64,000 nt of DNA from Campylobacterales bacterium (GTDB lineage Bacteria; Campylobacterota; Campylobacteria; Campylobacterales; Sulfurospirillaceae): assembly GCA_016930915.1 (NCBI GenBank), contig JAFGFU010000025.1, forward strand, positions 62,001 to 126,000, written 5' to 3'. The notes below the pieces were generated by a model. That model was not told where the DNA came from. It made no database searches and saw only the letters and a list, made by a program, of their open reading frames with translations. This document shows, one piece after another, positions 16,877 through 26,417 of the stretch. A program made the position numbers and the translations under genes. Numbering within the stretch: the stretch's first letter is position 1; each line of letters opens with the position of its first letter.

Positions 16877-18703
16877 ATGATTCAAGTTACCAACCTCTCT
16901 AAACATTTTGGAGAACAAACCCTTTTTGAAAACATCAGTTTTACGCTCAACCGAGGCAATAAAATAGGCCTTGTTGGACGTAATGGTTCAGGGAAATCCA
17001 CCCTGTTTAAAATCCTTTTAGGTGAGGAAGAAGCTGATAGTGGCGAGGTTTTTATTCCTAAAAACTACACCATTGGCACCCTACGTCAGCATCTTCACTT
17101 CACCCATAAAACCGTCCGTGAAGAGTGTGCTTCAGCCTTGCATGGTGATGAAGCGTTTAATGTCTATATCATTGAAAAAATGCTTTTTGGACTGGGTTTT
17201 AGCCACGAAGATTTAGACAAAGACCCCCTGAGTTTTTCAGGTGGGTATCAAATCAGACTCAACCTTGTAAAACTCCTAGCCACCAACCCTTCCATGCTTC
17301 TTTTGGATGAGCCCACCAACTATCTGGATATTGTCTCCATGCGTTGGTTGAAACAGTTCCTTAAAGAATTTAAGGGTGAGCTCATTCTTATCACCCACGA
17401 TAGAGATTTTATGGATGCGGTCACTACGCACACGATGGGACTTAGACGCAAAAGCCTACTCCTCATTGAAGGAAACAGTAGCAAATACTACGCCAAACTT
17501 GAAGAAGACGATGAGCGCTATCTTAAAACCAAAGCCAATTTGGATAAAAAGCGTGCTGAGCTAGAAGATTTTATTACCCGTCAAAAAGCCAAAGCTTCCA
17601 AAGCGGTGATGGCACAAAGTAAAGCCAAACAGCTTGAGAAAATGGGCGAGATGGATGAATTAGAAGAAGAAAGCAGTCTCTCTTTTGCTTTTAATTACAA
17701 AAAGACCCCCGCGAAAATCATTTTAGATGCACAAAACATTGGCTTTGGATACGATGCCACTAAGCCTCTCTTTCAAAATCTCTCATTCAAGCTTGAAAAA
17801 GGCAAATGCCTTGCGATTATTGGAAAAAATGGTAAAGGGAAGTCAACCCTGTTAAATGTTTTAGCAGGCGAACTACCTCTACAGCAAGGCAATATTGCCT
17901 TTCATCCTGAAACAGCCATTGCCCATTTTGGACAAACCAACATTCAAAGACTCAACCTGAAACATACCATCATTGATGAAATTTATGAAGTTGACCCACT
18001 CTTAGGCATTACCAAAGTGCGCTCCATTTGTGGGGGAATGATGTTTTCAGGCAAAAGTGCGGAAAAAGAGATTTCTGTTCTCTCTGGTGGCGAGAGAAGC
18101 CGTGTTATGCTAGGTAAAATCATTGCCACACCTGCCAATCTTCTCTTTTTGGATGAACCAACGAACCACCTTGATATGTACTCCATTGATGCGCTTACAC
18201 AGGCGATTCAAAGTTTTGAGGGCTCTACCATTTTAGTCACTCACTCAGAGATGATGCTTAAAAACTTAGCCGATGCACTTATTATTTTTCACCACGATAA
18301 AGCAGAATTCTTTGATGGCACCTACGAAGCATTTTTAGAAAAAATTGGCTGGGAGGAAGAGAGTGATACACCTTCTAAAAAAGTGGCACAAAGTGACTAC
18401 AACGAAAGTAAAAAACTACGCACAAAACTGATTCAAGAACGCAGTGCCAAACTCTCTCCACTTAAAAAAGAGATAGACAAATGTGAAGCAAAGATTATGC
18501 ATCTTGAAGAGACAATCAAAACAAAAAATGAAACCTTAATACAGATTGCTTCGGGTAATGATCTTGGCGAATTGCAAAGACTCTCTAAAGAACTAAAAAG
18601 TGATGAAGAGACTTTAAATGGGCTCTATGAGCAGTTTGAATCTTTACATGTAAAACACGATGAGCTTTTTGAAAGCTATGAAATACAATTGAAAAACATC
18701 TAA
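16877..18703 (+). CDS. ABC-F family ATPase (Uup-like)
   Basis: This 608-residue protein has two ABC domains without membrane segments. Walker A motifs are GRNGSGKST and GKNGKGKST, signature motifs LSFSGG and LSGGE, and Walker B motifs are followed by DEPTNYLD and DEPTNHLD. A linker of about 80 residues (coiled, Lys/Glu-rich) joins the domains, and a C-terminal coiled coil (ERSAKLSPLKKEIDKCEAKI) is typical of Uup-type members. ABC-F proteins act on ribosomes or, for Uup, on DNA intermediates. A TTTACATGTAAA copy near the 3' end encodes LHVK within the coiled coil. Confidence 0.93.
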   Translation: MIQVTNLSKHFGEQTLFENISFTLNRGNKIGLVGRNGSGKSTLFKILLGEEEADSGEVFIPKNYTIGTLRQHLHFTHKTVREECASALHGDEAFNVYIIEKMLFGLGFSHEDLDKDPLSFSGGYQIRLNLVKLLATNPSMLLLDEPTNYLDIVSMRWLKQFLKEFKGELILITHDRDFMDAVTTHTMGLRRKSLLLIEGNSSKYYAKLEEDDERYLKTKANLDKKRAELEDFITRQKAKASKAVMAQSKAKQLEKMGEMDELEEESSLSFAFNYKKTPAKIILDAQNIGFGYDATKPLFQNLSFKLEKGKCLAIIGKNGKGKSTLLNVLAGELPLQQGNIAFHPETAIAHFGQTNIQRLNLKHTIIDEIYEVDPLLGITKVRSICGGMMFSGKSAEKEISVLSGGERSRVMLGKIIATPANLLFLDEPTNHLDMYSIDALTQAIQSFEGSTILVTHSEMMLKNLADALIIFHHDKAEFFDGTYEAFLEKIGWEEESDTPSKKVAQSDYNESKKLRTKLIQERSAKLSPLKKEIDKCEAKIMHLEETIKTKNETLIQIASGNDLGELQRLSKELKSDEETLNGLYEQFESLHVKHDELFESYEIQLKNI

Positions 18704-18739
18704 AATTAGTGTAAAATTCGAAAAAAACAAAGGTAGGTT

Positions 18740-19039
18740 ATGGCTGATTTAAAAGAACTTCTTTTAGAAAGTGGGTGTTCAAGTGAATTTATTTTGGATG
18801 CAATGCGCTATGAAAAACTCTTTAACGGCGATATTGATGCGTTTATGGACAAAGTTGAAGAGATTTTAATGAATGAAGATGATTACGAAGAAGAACTCGA
18901 TGAAGAGGATGAGTTTGATGATGAAGAAGATGACCCTATTTATCGAAGCGATTATAACTACGATGGCAATGAAGATGACATCTACTTTGAAGATGAAGAT
19001 GGTGAAGAAGCGTACGAAGAAGATGAGGATGAAGAATAA
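18740..19039 (+). CDS. Very acidic small protein, unknown function
   Basis: A 99-residue protein. The first 45 residues look like a small helical domain (LLLESGCSSEFILDAMRYEK). The rest is almost entirely Asp, Glu and Tyr, ending YEEDEDEE. AAAGGTAGGTT precedes the ATG. Such tails occur on DNA mimics, metal-binding proteins and disordered chaperone-like proteins; nothing here decides among these. The final codons overlap the apparent start of the methionine sulfoxide reductase gene. The shadow frame over this region is Lys/Met-rich and not real. Confidence 0.75.
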   Translation: MADLKELLLESGCSSEFILDAMRYEKLFNGDIDAFMDKVEEILMNEDDYEEELDEEDEFDDEEDDPIYRSDYNYDGNEDDIYFEDEDGEEAYEEDEDEE

Positions 19040-19670
19040 CTTCACCCCTCACCTCTTTTTCTCTCATGCATGGCATGTTCTTCTTTCACTTTTTTTCTCT
19101 TTTACTCTGTTTAATGTTTCACTACACGCAAAGGATAACGCTATGAAGCAAGAGGTAGCAACCCTAGGGGGCGGATGTTTTTGGTGTTTAGAAGCGGTCT
19201 TTGAAGAGACACGAGGTGTGATAGATGTCATCAGTGGTTATGCAGGTGGCAAACTTCCAAATCCAACCTATGAGGCGGTCAGTTCTGGGAGAACAGAACA
19301 TGCTGAAGTGGTACAAATCACCTATGATGCTTCCATTATTTCCTATGAAGAGATTTTAAAAATTTTCTGGCTTATTCATGACCCAACTAGCCTCAATGCG
19401 CAAGGAAACGATGTGGGTACGCAATACCGCTCGGTTATTTTCTACCACGATGAAACGCAAAAAGCAAAGGCGCAAAATTCGCTTAAAACGTTTAGCTCCA
19501 AATTTACTAAACCCATTGTTACAGAAATTAAGCCTTTAGAAGACTTTTACAAAGCAGAATCCTACCATCAAGACTACTTTAAAAACAACCCCAATCAAGG
19601 CTATTGTATGTTTGTAGTCTCTCCAAAAGTGGAACATTTTAAGCATGAATTGAAAGATTTAGCAAAGTAG
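19029..19670 (+). CDS. msrA: Peptide-methionine (S)-S-oxide reductase MsrA, probably exported
   Basis: The catalytic motif GGGCFWC lies about 40 residues in, with the family signatures SGYAGG, VGTQYRS and YHQDYF. It reduces methionine sulfoxide in proteins. Two starts are possible: ATG 19029, overlapping the acidic gene and giving a hydrophobic leader (HVLLSLFFSFTLFNVSLHA) like a signal peptide; or ATG 19143 (MKQEVATLGG), with a good AAGGATAACG site, giving a 175-residue cytosolic enzyme. I prefer the longer form because that leader is unlikely to arise by chance. No MsrB domain is fused. Confidence 0.88.
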   Translation: MKNNFTPHLFFSHAWHVLLSLFFSFTLFNVSLHAKDNAMKQEVATLGGGCFWCLEAVFEETRGVIDVISGYAGGKLPNPTYEAVSSGRTEHAEVVQITYDASIISYEEILKIFWLIHDPTSLNAQGNDVGTQYRSVIFYHDETQKAKAQNSLKTFSSKFTKPIVTEIKPLEDFYKAESYHQDYFKNNPNQGYCMFVVSPKVEHFKHELKDLAK

Positions 19671-20411
19671 TTAAAGCTCTATGCTAAATCCTTGCTCGAT
19701 GTAAGGGTACTTTAAGCTCACACCTTTTTTTAAAACGCCTAAAAGGGTGTGGCAACTGGCATGAATTAAGTAGCCCTCTTTAGGTGCGATACGCTCAATC
19801 AATGTGTGTGCACTCTCCCAATTAAGATGTTTATTGGAATCAAATGAAGGCGTATACGCAGCGTCCAAAAAGAGATAATCCAGTTTTTGCGCTTTCAAAA
19901 AGAGAAGGCTCTCCTCGCTCATACCTCCACAATCGGTCAAATACGCCACCCGTTTGTTACATATAAAGAGCACAAAACCGTGTGTCGCTTTGGAATGAAG
20001 CAAAGGTGTCGCCACAATTTCAACACCCTCAAGACATACTTTTTCAAATGGAGCTAAAATGCGGTATTCGATGTTATTTTTATGCACTAATAAATCCCCA
20101 AATCCTTCCGTATCATTGGGCGTGTAGCAAATCACTTTTTGTGCAGATTTGCGTAAACGAATCAATCCCAAAGCATGGTCGGCATGAAAATGGGTTAAAA
20201 AAACCGCTCGAATAGGTGTTGTGTTAAAGCGATCCATTAAGGTATCACACCCTGCATCAAATAAAATGACACTGCCATCTTCTAACTCCAAAAAGGCACT
20301 GGTGGAGCGATTGGTTGTTTTTTCTAAACGTGCCTTTTCGCACACCTCACACGAACACAAATGCAGAGGAATCCCACCCGTATCAGCAGTTCCTAAAAAT
20401 TCAAATTTCAC
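19671..20411 (-). CDS. MBL-fold metallo-hydrolase (PhnP-like)
   Basis: This 246-residue protein opens FEFLGTADTGGIPLHLCSCEVC, with the Cys cluster seen in PhnP-type phosphodiesterases. It then has the metal motif THFHADH, a later His (LLHSKATHGF) and Asp (LTDCGG). PhnP hydrolyses cyclic phosphodiesters in phosphonate breakdown; no phn genes are near, so the substrate may differ. The ATG begins 21 bp after the zinc-transporter gene ends, and the convergent msrA gene abuts its stop codon. Confidence 0.82.
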   Translation of the reverse strand: MKFEFLGTADTGGIPLHLCSCEVCEKARLEKTTNRSTSAFLELEDGSVILFDAGCDTLMDRFNTTPIRAVFLTHFHADHALGLIRLRKSAQKVICYTPNDTEGFGDLLVHKNNIEYRILAPFEKVCLEGVEIVATPLLHSKATHGFVLFICNKRVAYLTDCGGMSEESLLFLKAQKLDYLFLDAAYTPSFDSNKHLNWESAHTLIERIAPKEGYLIHASCHTLLGVLKKGVSLKYPYIEQGFSIEL

Positions 20412-20432
20412 AGACGCTCATTTCCTTACCGA

Positions 20433-21278
20433 TTAGACTAATTTAAACGCAACCAAACTTATTGCCATCACCAACATCCCCAAAACAATCCCTAAAATAG
20501 TCGTATGCGCATTGCCATACATGCGTGCAGAGGGCAAAAGCTCATCAAAGGAGATGTATACCATGATGCCTGCAACCATTCCAAAGGTAATGCCAAGGGT
20601 CAGCTCACCCATAATAGGTAAAAGTAAGAAAAAGCCAACAATGGCTCCCACAGGCTCAGCCAATCCTGAGATAAAGGCATACCAAAAAGCACTTTTTCGA
20701 TTACCCGTCGCATGATAGATAGGCAAAGAAACCGCCATACCTTCTGGAATATTGTGAATCGCAATCGCCAAGGCAATGCTCACACCTAAGCTTAAATCAT
20801 CTAAGGCTGAAATAAAGGTTGCAAAACCCTCTGGAAAGTTATGAATGCCAATGGCAAGTGCTGTAAAAATTCCTGTTCGCTTTAGGGCTGAATTTTTAAG
20901 CACAGAGTGTTTATTGCCCTCTTTAAGCACACTGAGTTCCTTATCGCTTTTGAGTTCGTGGGGATTGACATCTTCAGGAATAAATTTATCAATTAAAGCA
21001 CTCAAACCAATGCCACCAAAAAAACAGACTAAGGCTAAGGATTCTCCTAAAACGTCACTGCCATAAATCGTAATAAACGATGTTTTAGACTTATCTAAAA
21101 TCTCAACAAAAGAGACATATACCATCACACCTGCTGAAAATCCCATACCAATCGATAAAAAAGTATGGTCTTTTGCTTTTGAAAAAAATGCTAACAAGGC
21201 ACCAAAGCCTGTACTAAGACCTGCTAAAAGTGTCAATAAAAAAGCAGGTGCAAATTGTGCCCACGTTACATCCATCAT
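20433..21278 (-). CDS. zupT: ZIP-family metal transporter (ZupT-like)
   Basis: This 281-residue membrane protein has about eight helices and the two ZIP metal-site motifs, HNFPEGFATF and HNIPEGMAVSLP, in adjacent helices. A cytoplasmic variable loop (about residues 95-130) follows helix 3. It would import Zn2+ and perhaps Fe2+ or Mn2+. It is flanked closely by thiM upstream and the MBL hydrolase downstream on the same strand, consistent with one transcript, though no functional link to thiamine is evident. No Zur-box-like site was recognised. Confidence 0.9.
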   Translation of the reverse strand: MMDVTWAQFAPAFLLTLLAGLSTGFGALLAFFSKAKDHTFLSIGMGFSAGVMVYVSFVEILDKSKTSFITIYGSDVLGESLALVCFFGGIGLSALIDKFIPEDVNPHELKSDKELSVLKEGNKHSVLKNSALKRTGIFTALAIGIHNFPEGFATFISALDDLSLGVSIALAIAIHNIPEGMAVSLPIYHATGNRKSAFWYAFISGLAEPVGAIVGFFLLLPIMGELTLGITFGMVAGIMVYISFDELLPSARMYGNAHTTILGIVLGMLVMAISLVAFKLV

Positions 21279-21281
21279 TCT

Positions 21282-22085
21282 TTAACCTTTCAAATAAAGA
21301 CGCATTTTTTCAAGCATCAAGGAAGCATTCATGTTGCTTATCACATCAAGTAAAGAGATACGAAAGGTTCCCATACCTTTACTTTTATCTGCCAATTCAC
21401 CCGCAAGAGACATAGTAGAAATTCCTAAAATAGCACTGAGCAAAGGATTTTTTGTTGCCCCTAAAAAACTGCCAATCAAGGAGCTACTCATACACCCTGT
21501 TCCTGTCACACTTCTTAGCGCTTCATCACCATTGCAAAGCGTATACGCATGTGTGCCATCACACACAACATCCTCTTTTCCTGTAATGGCAATCACACAC
21601 GCTAAGGTTTTCGCTAAATGCCGTGCAATGCTGAGTGCATCACTTTCATCTTCAAGCGAATCCACCCCAGAGCTTTTGGTTTCCAATCCCGCTAAGGTTT
21701 TCATCTCCGCCATATTGCCACGAATCACACTAAAGCGAATCTGCTCTAGTAACCGTGCCACGCTTTGGCGACGAAAGGTTGTTGCACCAACACCTACAGG
21801 ATCTAAAACCACAGGAATATTATGAGCATTCGCTGCACGTCCAGCTTCCAGCATTGCTTCAATACTTTGGGTATTAGCGGTACCAATATTTAAGACCAAC
21901 GCCTGAGCAAATCCTACCATTTGAGCTACTTCACTGATTTCACTTGCCATAATAGGTGAAGCGCCAATGGCTAACACCACATTGGCACACTCATTAACCG
22001 TGACATAATTGGTAATATGATGAATCAGAGGTGTGGTGTTTTCTAGAGCAGCAAAAGCCTCGTGTATGTGTGTTTTTATATCCAT
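21282..22085 (-). CDS. thiM: Hydroxyethylthiazole kinase ThiM
   Basis: This 267-residue protein has the ThiM order: PLIHHITNYVTVNECANVVLAIGASPIM near the N-terminus, PVVLDPVGVGATTFRR, then the catalytic loop VTGTGCMSSSLIG. It phosphorylates 4-methyl-5-hydroxyethylthiazole for thiamine salvage. It starts 4 bp after the thiD stop, so the two kinases are co-expressed. thiE, which would join the two products, is not in this window. No TPP riboswitch was recognised upstream of the pair. Confidence 0.94.
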   Translation of the reverse strand: MDIKTHIHEAFAALENTTPLIHHITNYVTVNECANVVLAIGASPIMASEISEVAQMVGFAQALVLNIGTANTQSIEAMLEAGRAANAHNIPVVLDPVGVGATTFRRQSVARLLEQIRFSVIRGNMAEMKTLAGLETKSSGVDSLEDESDALSIARHLAKTLACVIAITGKEDVVCDGTHAYTLCNGDEALRSVTGTGCMSSSLIGSFLGATKNPLLSAILGISTMSLAGELADKSKGMGTFRISLLDVISNMNASLMLEKMRLYLKG

Positions 22086-22089
22086 AAGC

Positions 22090-22893
22090 CTACTCCTTTA
22101 TGCCCGCTTTTTTATATAAAGCGTAAAAATGGTGCACAGGTCCAACCCCTTTTCCAAGGGCAAATCCATGTGTTATGGCTTCAGTGATGTATGCTTTTGC
22201 CTCTTCAACAGCCTCTTTTACATGTAAGCCTTTTGCTAAATTTGCAGCAATGGCGGAGGAGAGTGTACACCCTGTACCATGCGTATTTTTGGTCTCTAAA
22301 CGCTTTACATGTAAACAATAAAACGATTTGCCATCAAATAAAACATCCGTGGCATCTTCGTCTAAATGCCCCCCTTTCACCAAAACATACGTGCATCCAA
22401 GTTTGTGCAAATCCTCTGCGGCTCGTTTCATGAGCGCTAGCGTGTCAATTTTGTAACCTACCATCACTTCGGCTTCGGGAAGATTGGGAGTCAGCAGTGT
22501 TGCCATCGGCACCAAAATCTCAATCAGCGCTTTTTGAGCTTGGGGGGCTAAAAGGTTGTATCCACTTTTTGAAACCATAACAGGGTCTATGACAAGGGGT
22601 GGGAGTGAGTATTTTTTGAGTGTTTTTGCAATGATTTCAATCGTTTCAAGGCGTGAGACCATTCCGATTTTGATGGCATCAACTCGAATGTCATCAAAAA
22701 TAGCTTCGATTTGATGGGCTATCATGGAAGAGCTCACATCTTGCACATCAAAAACACCTTGCGTATTTTGTGCAGTAATAGCCGTAATCACACTCATTCC
22801 AAAAACACCATTGGCACTAAAGGCTTTTAAATCAGCTTGAATTCCAGCCCCTCCGCTACTATCTGAACCTGCGATTGTTAAACAATGTTTCAT
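22090..22893 (-). CDS. thiD: Hydroxymethylpyrimidine/phosphomethylpyrimidine kinase ThiD
   Basis: Start set at ATG 22893 (MKHCLTIAGSDSSGGAGIQADLK), with GAGGATAAA upstream; the ORF-track start adds 38 unsupported residues. 267 residues. The N-terminal GSDSSGGAGIQAD and C-terminal NTHGTGCTLSSAIAA motifs are diagnostic of ThiD. It phosphorylates HMP and HMP-P for thiamine pyrophosphate. Two repeat copies occur in frame 77 bp apart, encoding KGLHVKE and CLHVKRL. A third copy is 20 bp upstream of the start. Confidence 0.95.
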   Translation of the reverse strand: MKHCLTIAGSDSSGGAGIQADLKAFSANGVFGMSVITAITAQNTQGVFDVQDVSSSMIAHQIEAIFDDIRVDAIKIGMVSRLETIEIIAKTLKKYSLPPLVIDPVMVSKSGYNLLAPQAQKALIEILVPMATLLTPNLPEAEVMVGYKIDTLALMKRAAEDLHKLGCTYVLVKGGHLDEDATDVLFDGKSFYCLHVKRLETKNTHGTGCTLSSAIAANLAKGLHVKEAVEEAKAYITEAITHGFALGKGVGPVHHFYALYKKAGIKE

Positions 22894-22912
22894 TTTATCC
22901 TCATCAAAATAG

Positions 22913-22924
22913 TTTACATGTAAA
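22913..22924. repeat. TTTACATGTAAA palindrome, intergenic copy
   Basis: Perfect 12-mer in the 37-bp gap between the EAL gene and thiD. Confidence 0.9.
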
Positions 22925-22930
22925 GATGTA

Positions 22931-24931
22931 CTAAAAATAGCGTATCGTTTGATACGCTTCCAATGGCTGTGGGGCACTAAAATAGTACCCTTGAGAATAA
23001 TCGACACCTAAAGCACGTAAAATATTAAAAATTGTCTCATTTTCCACAAACTCCGCTACCGTCTTGATATGATGCTCTTTCGCAAAACTAACAATGGTTT
23101 TTACAATAGAAAGGGAATAGGTATCTGTTTCAATATTTTGCACTAAACTGCCATCAATTTTAATAATATCAGGTTCATAATCAAGTAAACGCCCAAAATT
23201 GGAATACCCTCTACCAAAATCATCAATAGCAATACGCACACCTAATTCTTTTACCGTTTTAATAAACGTTTTAATCGTTTCAAACTCTTTGACATTAACA
23301 TCTTCAAGCAACTCAAAAGTGATACGATGCGCCTCCGCTTTATGGCGTTCTAAAAGCGAGAGAATTTTTTCCCGTGTCGCTTTCTCTTCAATATCAACAG
23401 CAGATAAATTAATGCTAATCCCTGCATACGTTTTCGATAATGCCTCAAAAGAGTTCTCTAAAACCCTTTTGGTAATTTGGGTATAGTAACGCCCTTTTTT
23501 TGAAACATCTAAAAAATCAGAAGGAAATCGAAGCGTTGCATCTTGATTCACCAAACGTACAAGCGATTCAAACTTGACAATCTCTTTGGTTTGGTTATCG
23601 ACAATGGGTTGAAAATGGGAGATAATGTTGGAACTATTCAGCGCTTTTTTAATCGCCATAATAATCCCTATATTGACCTCCGCTTGCTTTTGCATCTCTA
23701 AAAATAGATTGGTGGCAACAATAAAATTGGTGCGTTTCTTCTCAAGTTTTTTAATACCAAAATGAGCACTTTGAAAAGGTTCTTGCCCACCGTATGCCAC
23801 ACTAGCAAGCAATGAGACACTGTACTCAATCTCATTAAGATGAATGCTTGAAGATTCAATACGTTTTAAAAGCGCTTTAATCCCTTGATTCAGCTCTTCC
23901 TCGCTCAAAGAGCACTGCGTTTTATCAATCGCAACCGCATACTCACCAAACCCTAGCGTGTAAATTTTATTTAATGCACACACATCCACCATATTTGATA
24001 AAAGCTTTTGAGCTAAACTTTTCTCTAACAGTTCTATCACTTTATTCCCATAGAACTCTTCTAGCGTGCCAAAATCTTCTATTTTAAATAAAATAACCAC
24101 GACATCTAAGACAACACTCAAATAATCAAAAAGTTGCTTTCGAGGATTCATAATCTCGGTAATGTCATTGTACAAGGCGATGTACTCAACGATGTCACCT
24201 TCAACACTGAGAATAGGTTTAATCGCACTCTTCACATAATAGCTATTGCCTGTTTTACTACGATTTTTAATAATCCCTTGCCATACATTCCCAGCACTAA
24301 TCGTCTCACACAGCTCTTTTAAAAACGTGCTTGGCATATCAGGATGATGCAAAATGTTATGAGGTTTTCCTATGATTTCTTCTCTAGAATAGCCTGAAAT
24401 AGCGCAAAAAGCATCATTAACATAGGTAATGAGACCATGGATATCCGTTTTCGTCACAATGGCACTTTTATCGGTTACTTCAACGTATTGTGTTAGGAGC
24501 ATCTCGATTTTTTCATTTTCCGCTTGCAGATGAATTTTCTCAATCACCCGCCCCAGAACTTCCATAAACTGCCCAATTTCAACAGGTTTGAGCAAATACC
24601 CCTCCACCCCCAAACGAATACTTTCAACAAAATAAGGTGTGTCATTGTATGCAGAAAGAATCAAAATAGGCGTTCTAGGACTCATCTTGCGCATGATTTC
24701 TGCCATTTCCAAACCGCTCATTTTAGGCATGTTAATATCAGTAATGACCAAATCAACAGGGTTGCTTTTAAATTTTTCGATGGCATCTTCCGCATCAACT
24801 GCTTCAATCACAGAACCAAAAAACTCTTCAAAAATCAACATAGAACCTAGACGAACACTCGCATTGTCCTCAACATATAAGAGTGTTAAACTTTTTGCAT
24901 TTTTAATGCACTTCTGAAACTTTGACTCCAT
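22931..24931 (-). CDS. Response regulator with PAS, degenerate GGDEF and EAL domains
   Basis: From ATG 24931 (after AAAGGGGAACAG) the protein has about 666 residues. The receiver domain comes first (LLYVEDNASVR, phospho-Asp in VITDINMPKMSG, Lys in LLKPV). Next is a PAS domain (ITYVNDAFCAISGYSREEIIG). A GGDEF-like region follows whose signature is replaced by GFGEYAV, so it is unlikely to make c-di-GMP. Last is an EAL phosphodiesterase domain with IDDFGRGYSNFG and IKIDGSLV, although EAL reads ESL. It likely lowers or senses c-di-GMP under control of the adjacent kinase, whose gene ends 22 bp upstream. Confidence 0.9.
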   Translation of the reverse strand: MESKFQKCIKNAKSLTLLYVEDNASVRLGSMLIFEEFFGSVIEAVDAEDAIEKFKSNPVDLVITDINMPKMSGLEMAEIMRKMSPRTPILILSAYNDTPYFVESIRLGVEGYLLKPVEIGQFMEVLGRVIEKIHLQAENEKIEMLLTQYVEVTDKSAIVTKTDIHGLITYVNDAFCAISGYSREEIIGKPHNILHHPDMPSTFLKELCETISAGNVWQGIIKNRSKTGNSYYVKSAIKPILSVEGDIVEYIALYNDITEIMNPRKQLFDYLSVVLDVVVILFKIEDFGTLEEFYGNKVIELLEKSLAQKLLSNMVDVCALNKIYTLGFGEYAVAIDKTQCSLSEEELNQGIKALLKRIESSSIHLNEIEYSVSLLASVAYGGQEPFQSAHFGIKKLEKKRTNFIVATNLFLEMQKQAEVNIGIIMAIKKALNSSNIISHFQPIVDNQTKEIVKFESLVRLVNQDATLRFPSDFLDVSKKGRYYTQITKRVLENSFEALSKTYAGISINLSAVDIEEKATREKILSLLERHKAEAHRITFELLEDVNVKEFETIKTFIKTVKELGVRIAIDDFGRGYSNFGRLLDYEPDIIKIDGSLVQNIETDTYSLSIVKTIVSFAKEHHIKTVAEFVENETIFNILRALGVDYSQGYYFSAPQPLEAYQTIRYF

Positions 24932-24953
24932 ATTCTGTTCCCCTTTTGCCCAT

Positions 24954-26417
24954 TTAACGGGAAAATAATAACGTAAAAACGGCACCTTGCGTGCTATTTG
25001 AAACCAATAATCTTCCCCCACAATGCTCTTCAATCATTTTTTTGCTCATATAAAGCCCCAATCCTGTACCATCTTTCATCTCTTTGGTACTAAAATAAGG
25101 CTCAAAAATACGCTCCATCACTTCTGGTTGAATACCGCCACCGTTATCGCTCACTTCCAACACCAACTCGATTGCATTCGCATAGGTTGCTATTTTAATC
25201 CATGGAGAGACAACCTCATTATCCATTAATACATCTTCGGAATTTTTAATTAAATTGAGTAAAACATGCATCAGCTCATTGGAATAGGTCATAAACGCCA
25301 CATGTGCTTGCAAATCCAGCACAACATCAATCTGCTTATGATGAAGCGAATCATGCACAATCCCTAAAACTCGCTCGACAATACGCTCTAACGTCACGCT
25401 GTTCTTTACTTTACTCTCTTTAAAAAACTGCCTAAAATCATCAATGGTTTGACTTAAATGCTGAACATAGCCATTGACATCACACAATTTGTCTTCAAAA
25501 AGCGTTGCATCAAACTTCTTTAACGCCAATTTCAAACGTAAGCCTTCCACAGAAGAGCTAATGGCACTAAGAGGCTGTCTCCACTGATGCGCAATCATAC
25601 TAATCATCTCTCCCATCGAAGCAAGACGGGATTGTTGAATGAGTTTTCTATCTTTTTGTCTATTTTTTTCTACTTCATCACGAATGCGCTCTTCTAGTGT
25701 CAGGTTGAGTTGTTCAAGTGCCTTTTGCGCATCCATTTTTTGTTGCTCACGCTTAATGTCCATGCGTATGACCACAATTAAAATACCAAAAATTAACAGT
25801 AAAAAAAGGACCATACGTTGAAGAAATACTTCAAGTCCCAACAGGGATGAAAGTACCTTTTGGTAATGCTCTTTGGAAAAATCCAATGCTAAGATTGCAA
25901 CACTACCATCGTTTTGAATCATGGGATACAACAATGTTGCCCAAAGCGCTTCAATGTTATCTTTTTGATAGATGACCTTTGGCTCACGTGTCAAAAGCAC
26001 TTCATGCCAGAGCCTATTTTCAGGCTCAAAAAGCTCCTCAAAATGAAATTTATCCCCCTTCTCTTTTCCACCATCGAGCAACACACGAAACAAAACAGCA
26101 TCGTGTTTAGGGTTATCTACTACAAAAATATTTTTAATCTTATGCGTTTGAAACGTAGAGAGAAACTCTTCTAATGCCGCTTGATGCTTCTTATCTTCAT
26201 ACAAAACATGATGTAAATTCACCTCATCTTGCATCCTTAAGAGATAGCTTGTAATATTTTTTGATACCTCTTTAACCTCTTCTAAGCCTGTCTGCTCAAA
26301 ATTAGTGATAATATGACGTTTTGTCTGAGAAAAGAAAAGATAAAAGAGTAAGGTTGTTGCGACAAGCAGTGCAGTGAGAAAGGTTAAAAAACGAGAAAAT
26401 GTTATTTTACTGAGCAT
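24954..26417 (-). CDS. Membrane sensor histidine kinase
   Basis: From ATG 26417 (overlapping the upstream gene's stop, GGAGCTAC before it) the protein has about 487 residues. A first membrane helix (FLTFLTALLVATTLLFYLFF), a periplasmic sensor of about 140 residues and a second helix (VLFLLLIFGILIVVI) precede a coiled coil. The H-box is MISMIAHQWRQPLSAISS, the N-box LLNLIKNSEDVL, and the G-boxes DNGGGI and GTGLGLYMSK. The phosphoryl acceptor is probably the receiver-EAL protein encoded next. The signal may relate to the periplasmic protein and receptor encoded upstream in the same run. Confidence 0.92.
   Translation of the reverse strand: MLSKITFSRFLTFLTALLVATTLLFYLFFSQTKRHIITNFEQTGLEEVKEVSKNITSYLLRMQDEVNLHHVLYEDKKHQAALEEFLSTFQTHKIKNIFVVDNPKHDAVLFRVLLDGGKEKGDKFHFEELFEPENRLWHEVLLTREPKVIYQKDNIEALWATLLYPMIQNDGSVAILALDFSKEHYQKVLSSLLGLEVFLQRMVLFLLLIFGILIVVIRMDIKREQQKMDAQKALEQLNLTLEERIRDEVEKNRQKDRKLIQQSRLASMGEMISMIAHQWRQPLSAISSSVEGLRLKLALKKFDATLFEDKLCDVNGYVQHLSQTIDDFRQFFKESKVKNSVTLERIVERVLGIVHDSLHHKQIDVVLDLQAHVAFMTYSNELMHVLLNLIKNSEDVLMDNEVVSPWIKIATYANAIELVLEVSDNGGGIQPEVMERIFEPYFSTKEMKDGTGLGLYMSKKMIEEHCGGRLLVSNSTQGAVFTLLFSR

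Noticed and set aside
18873-19030. Met/Lys-rich N-terminal extension of the msrA ORF
   Set aside because: It is the shifted reading of the acidic protein's GAT/GAA codons and has no independent start signal.
22090-22931. TPP riboswitch before thiD-thiM
   Set aside because: Only 37 bp separates thiD from the EAL gene and no Thi-box sequence was seen.
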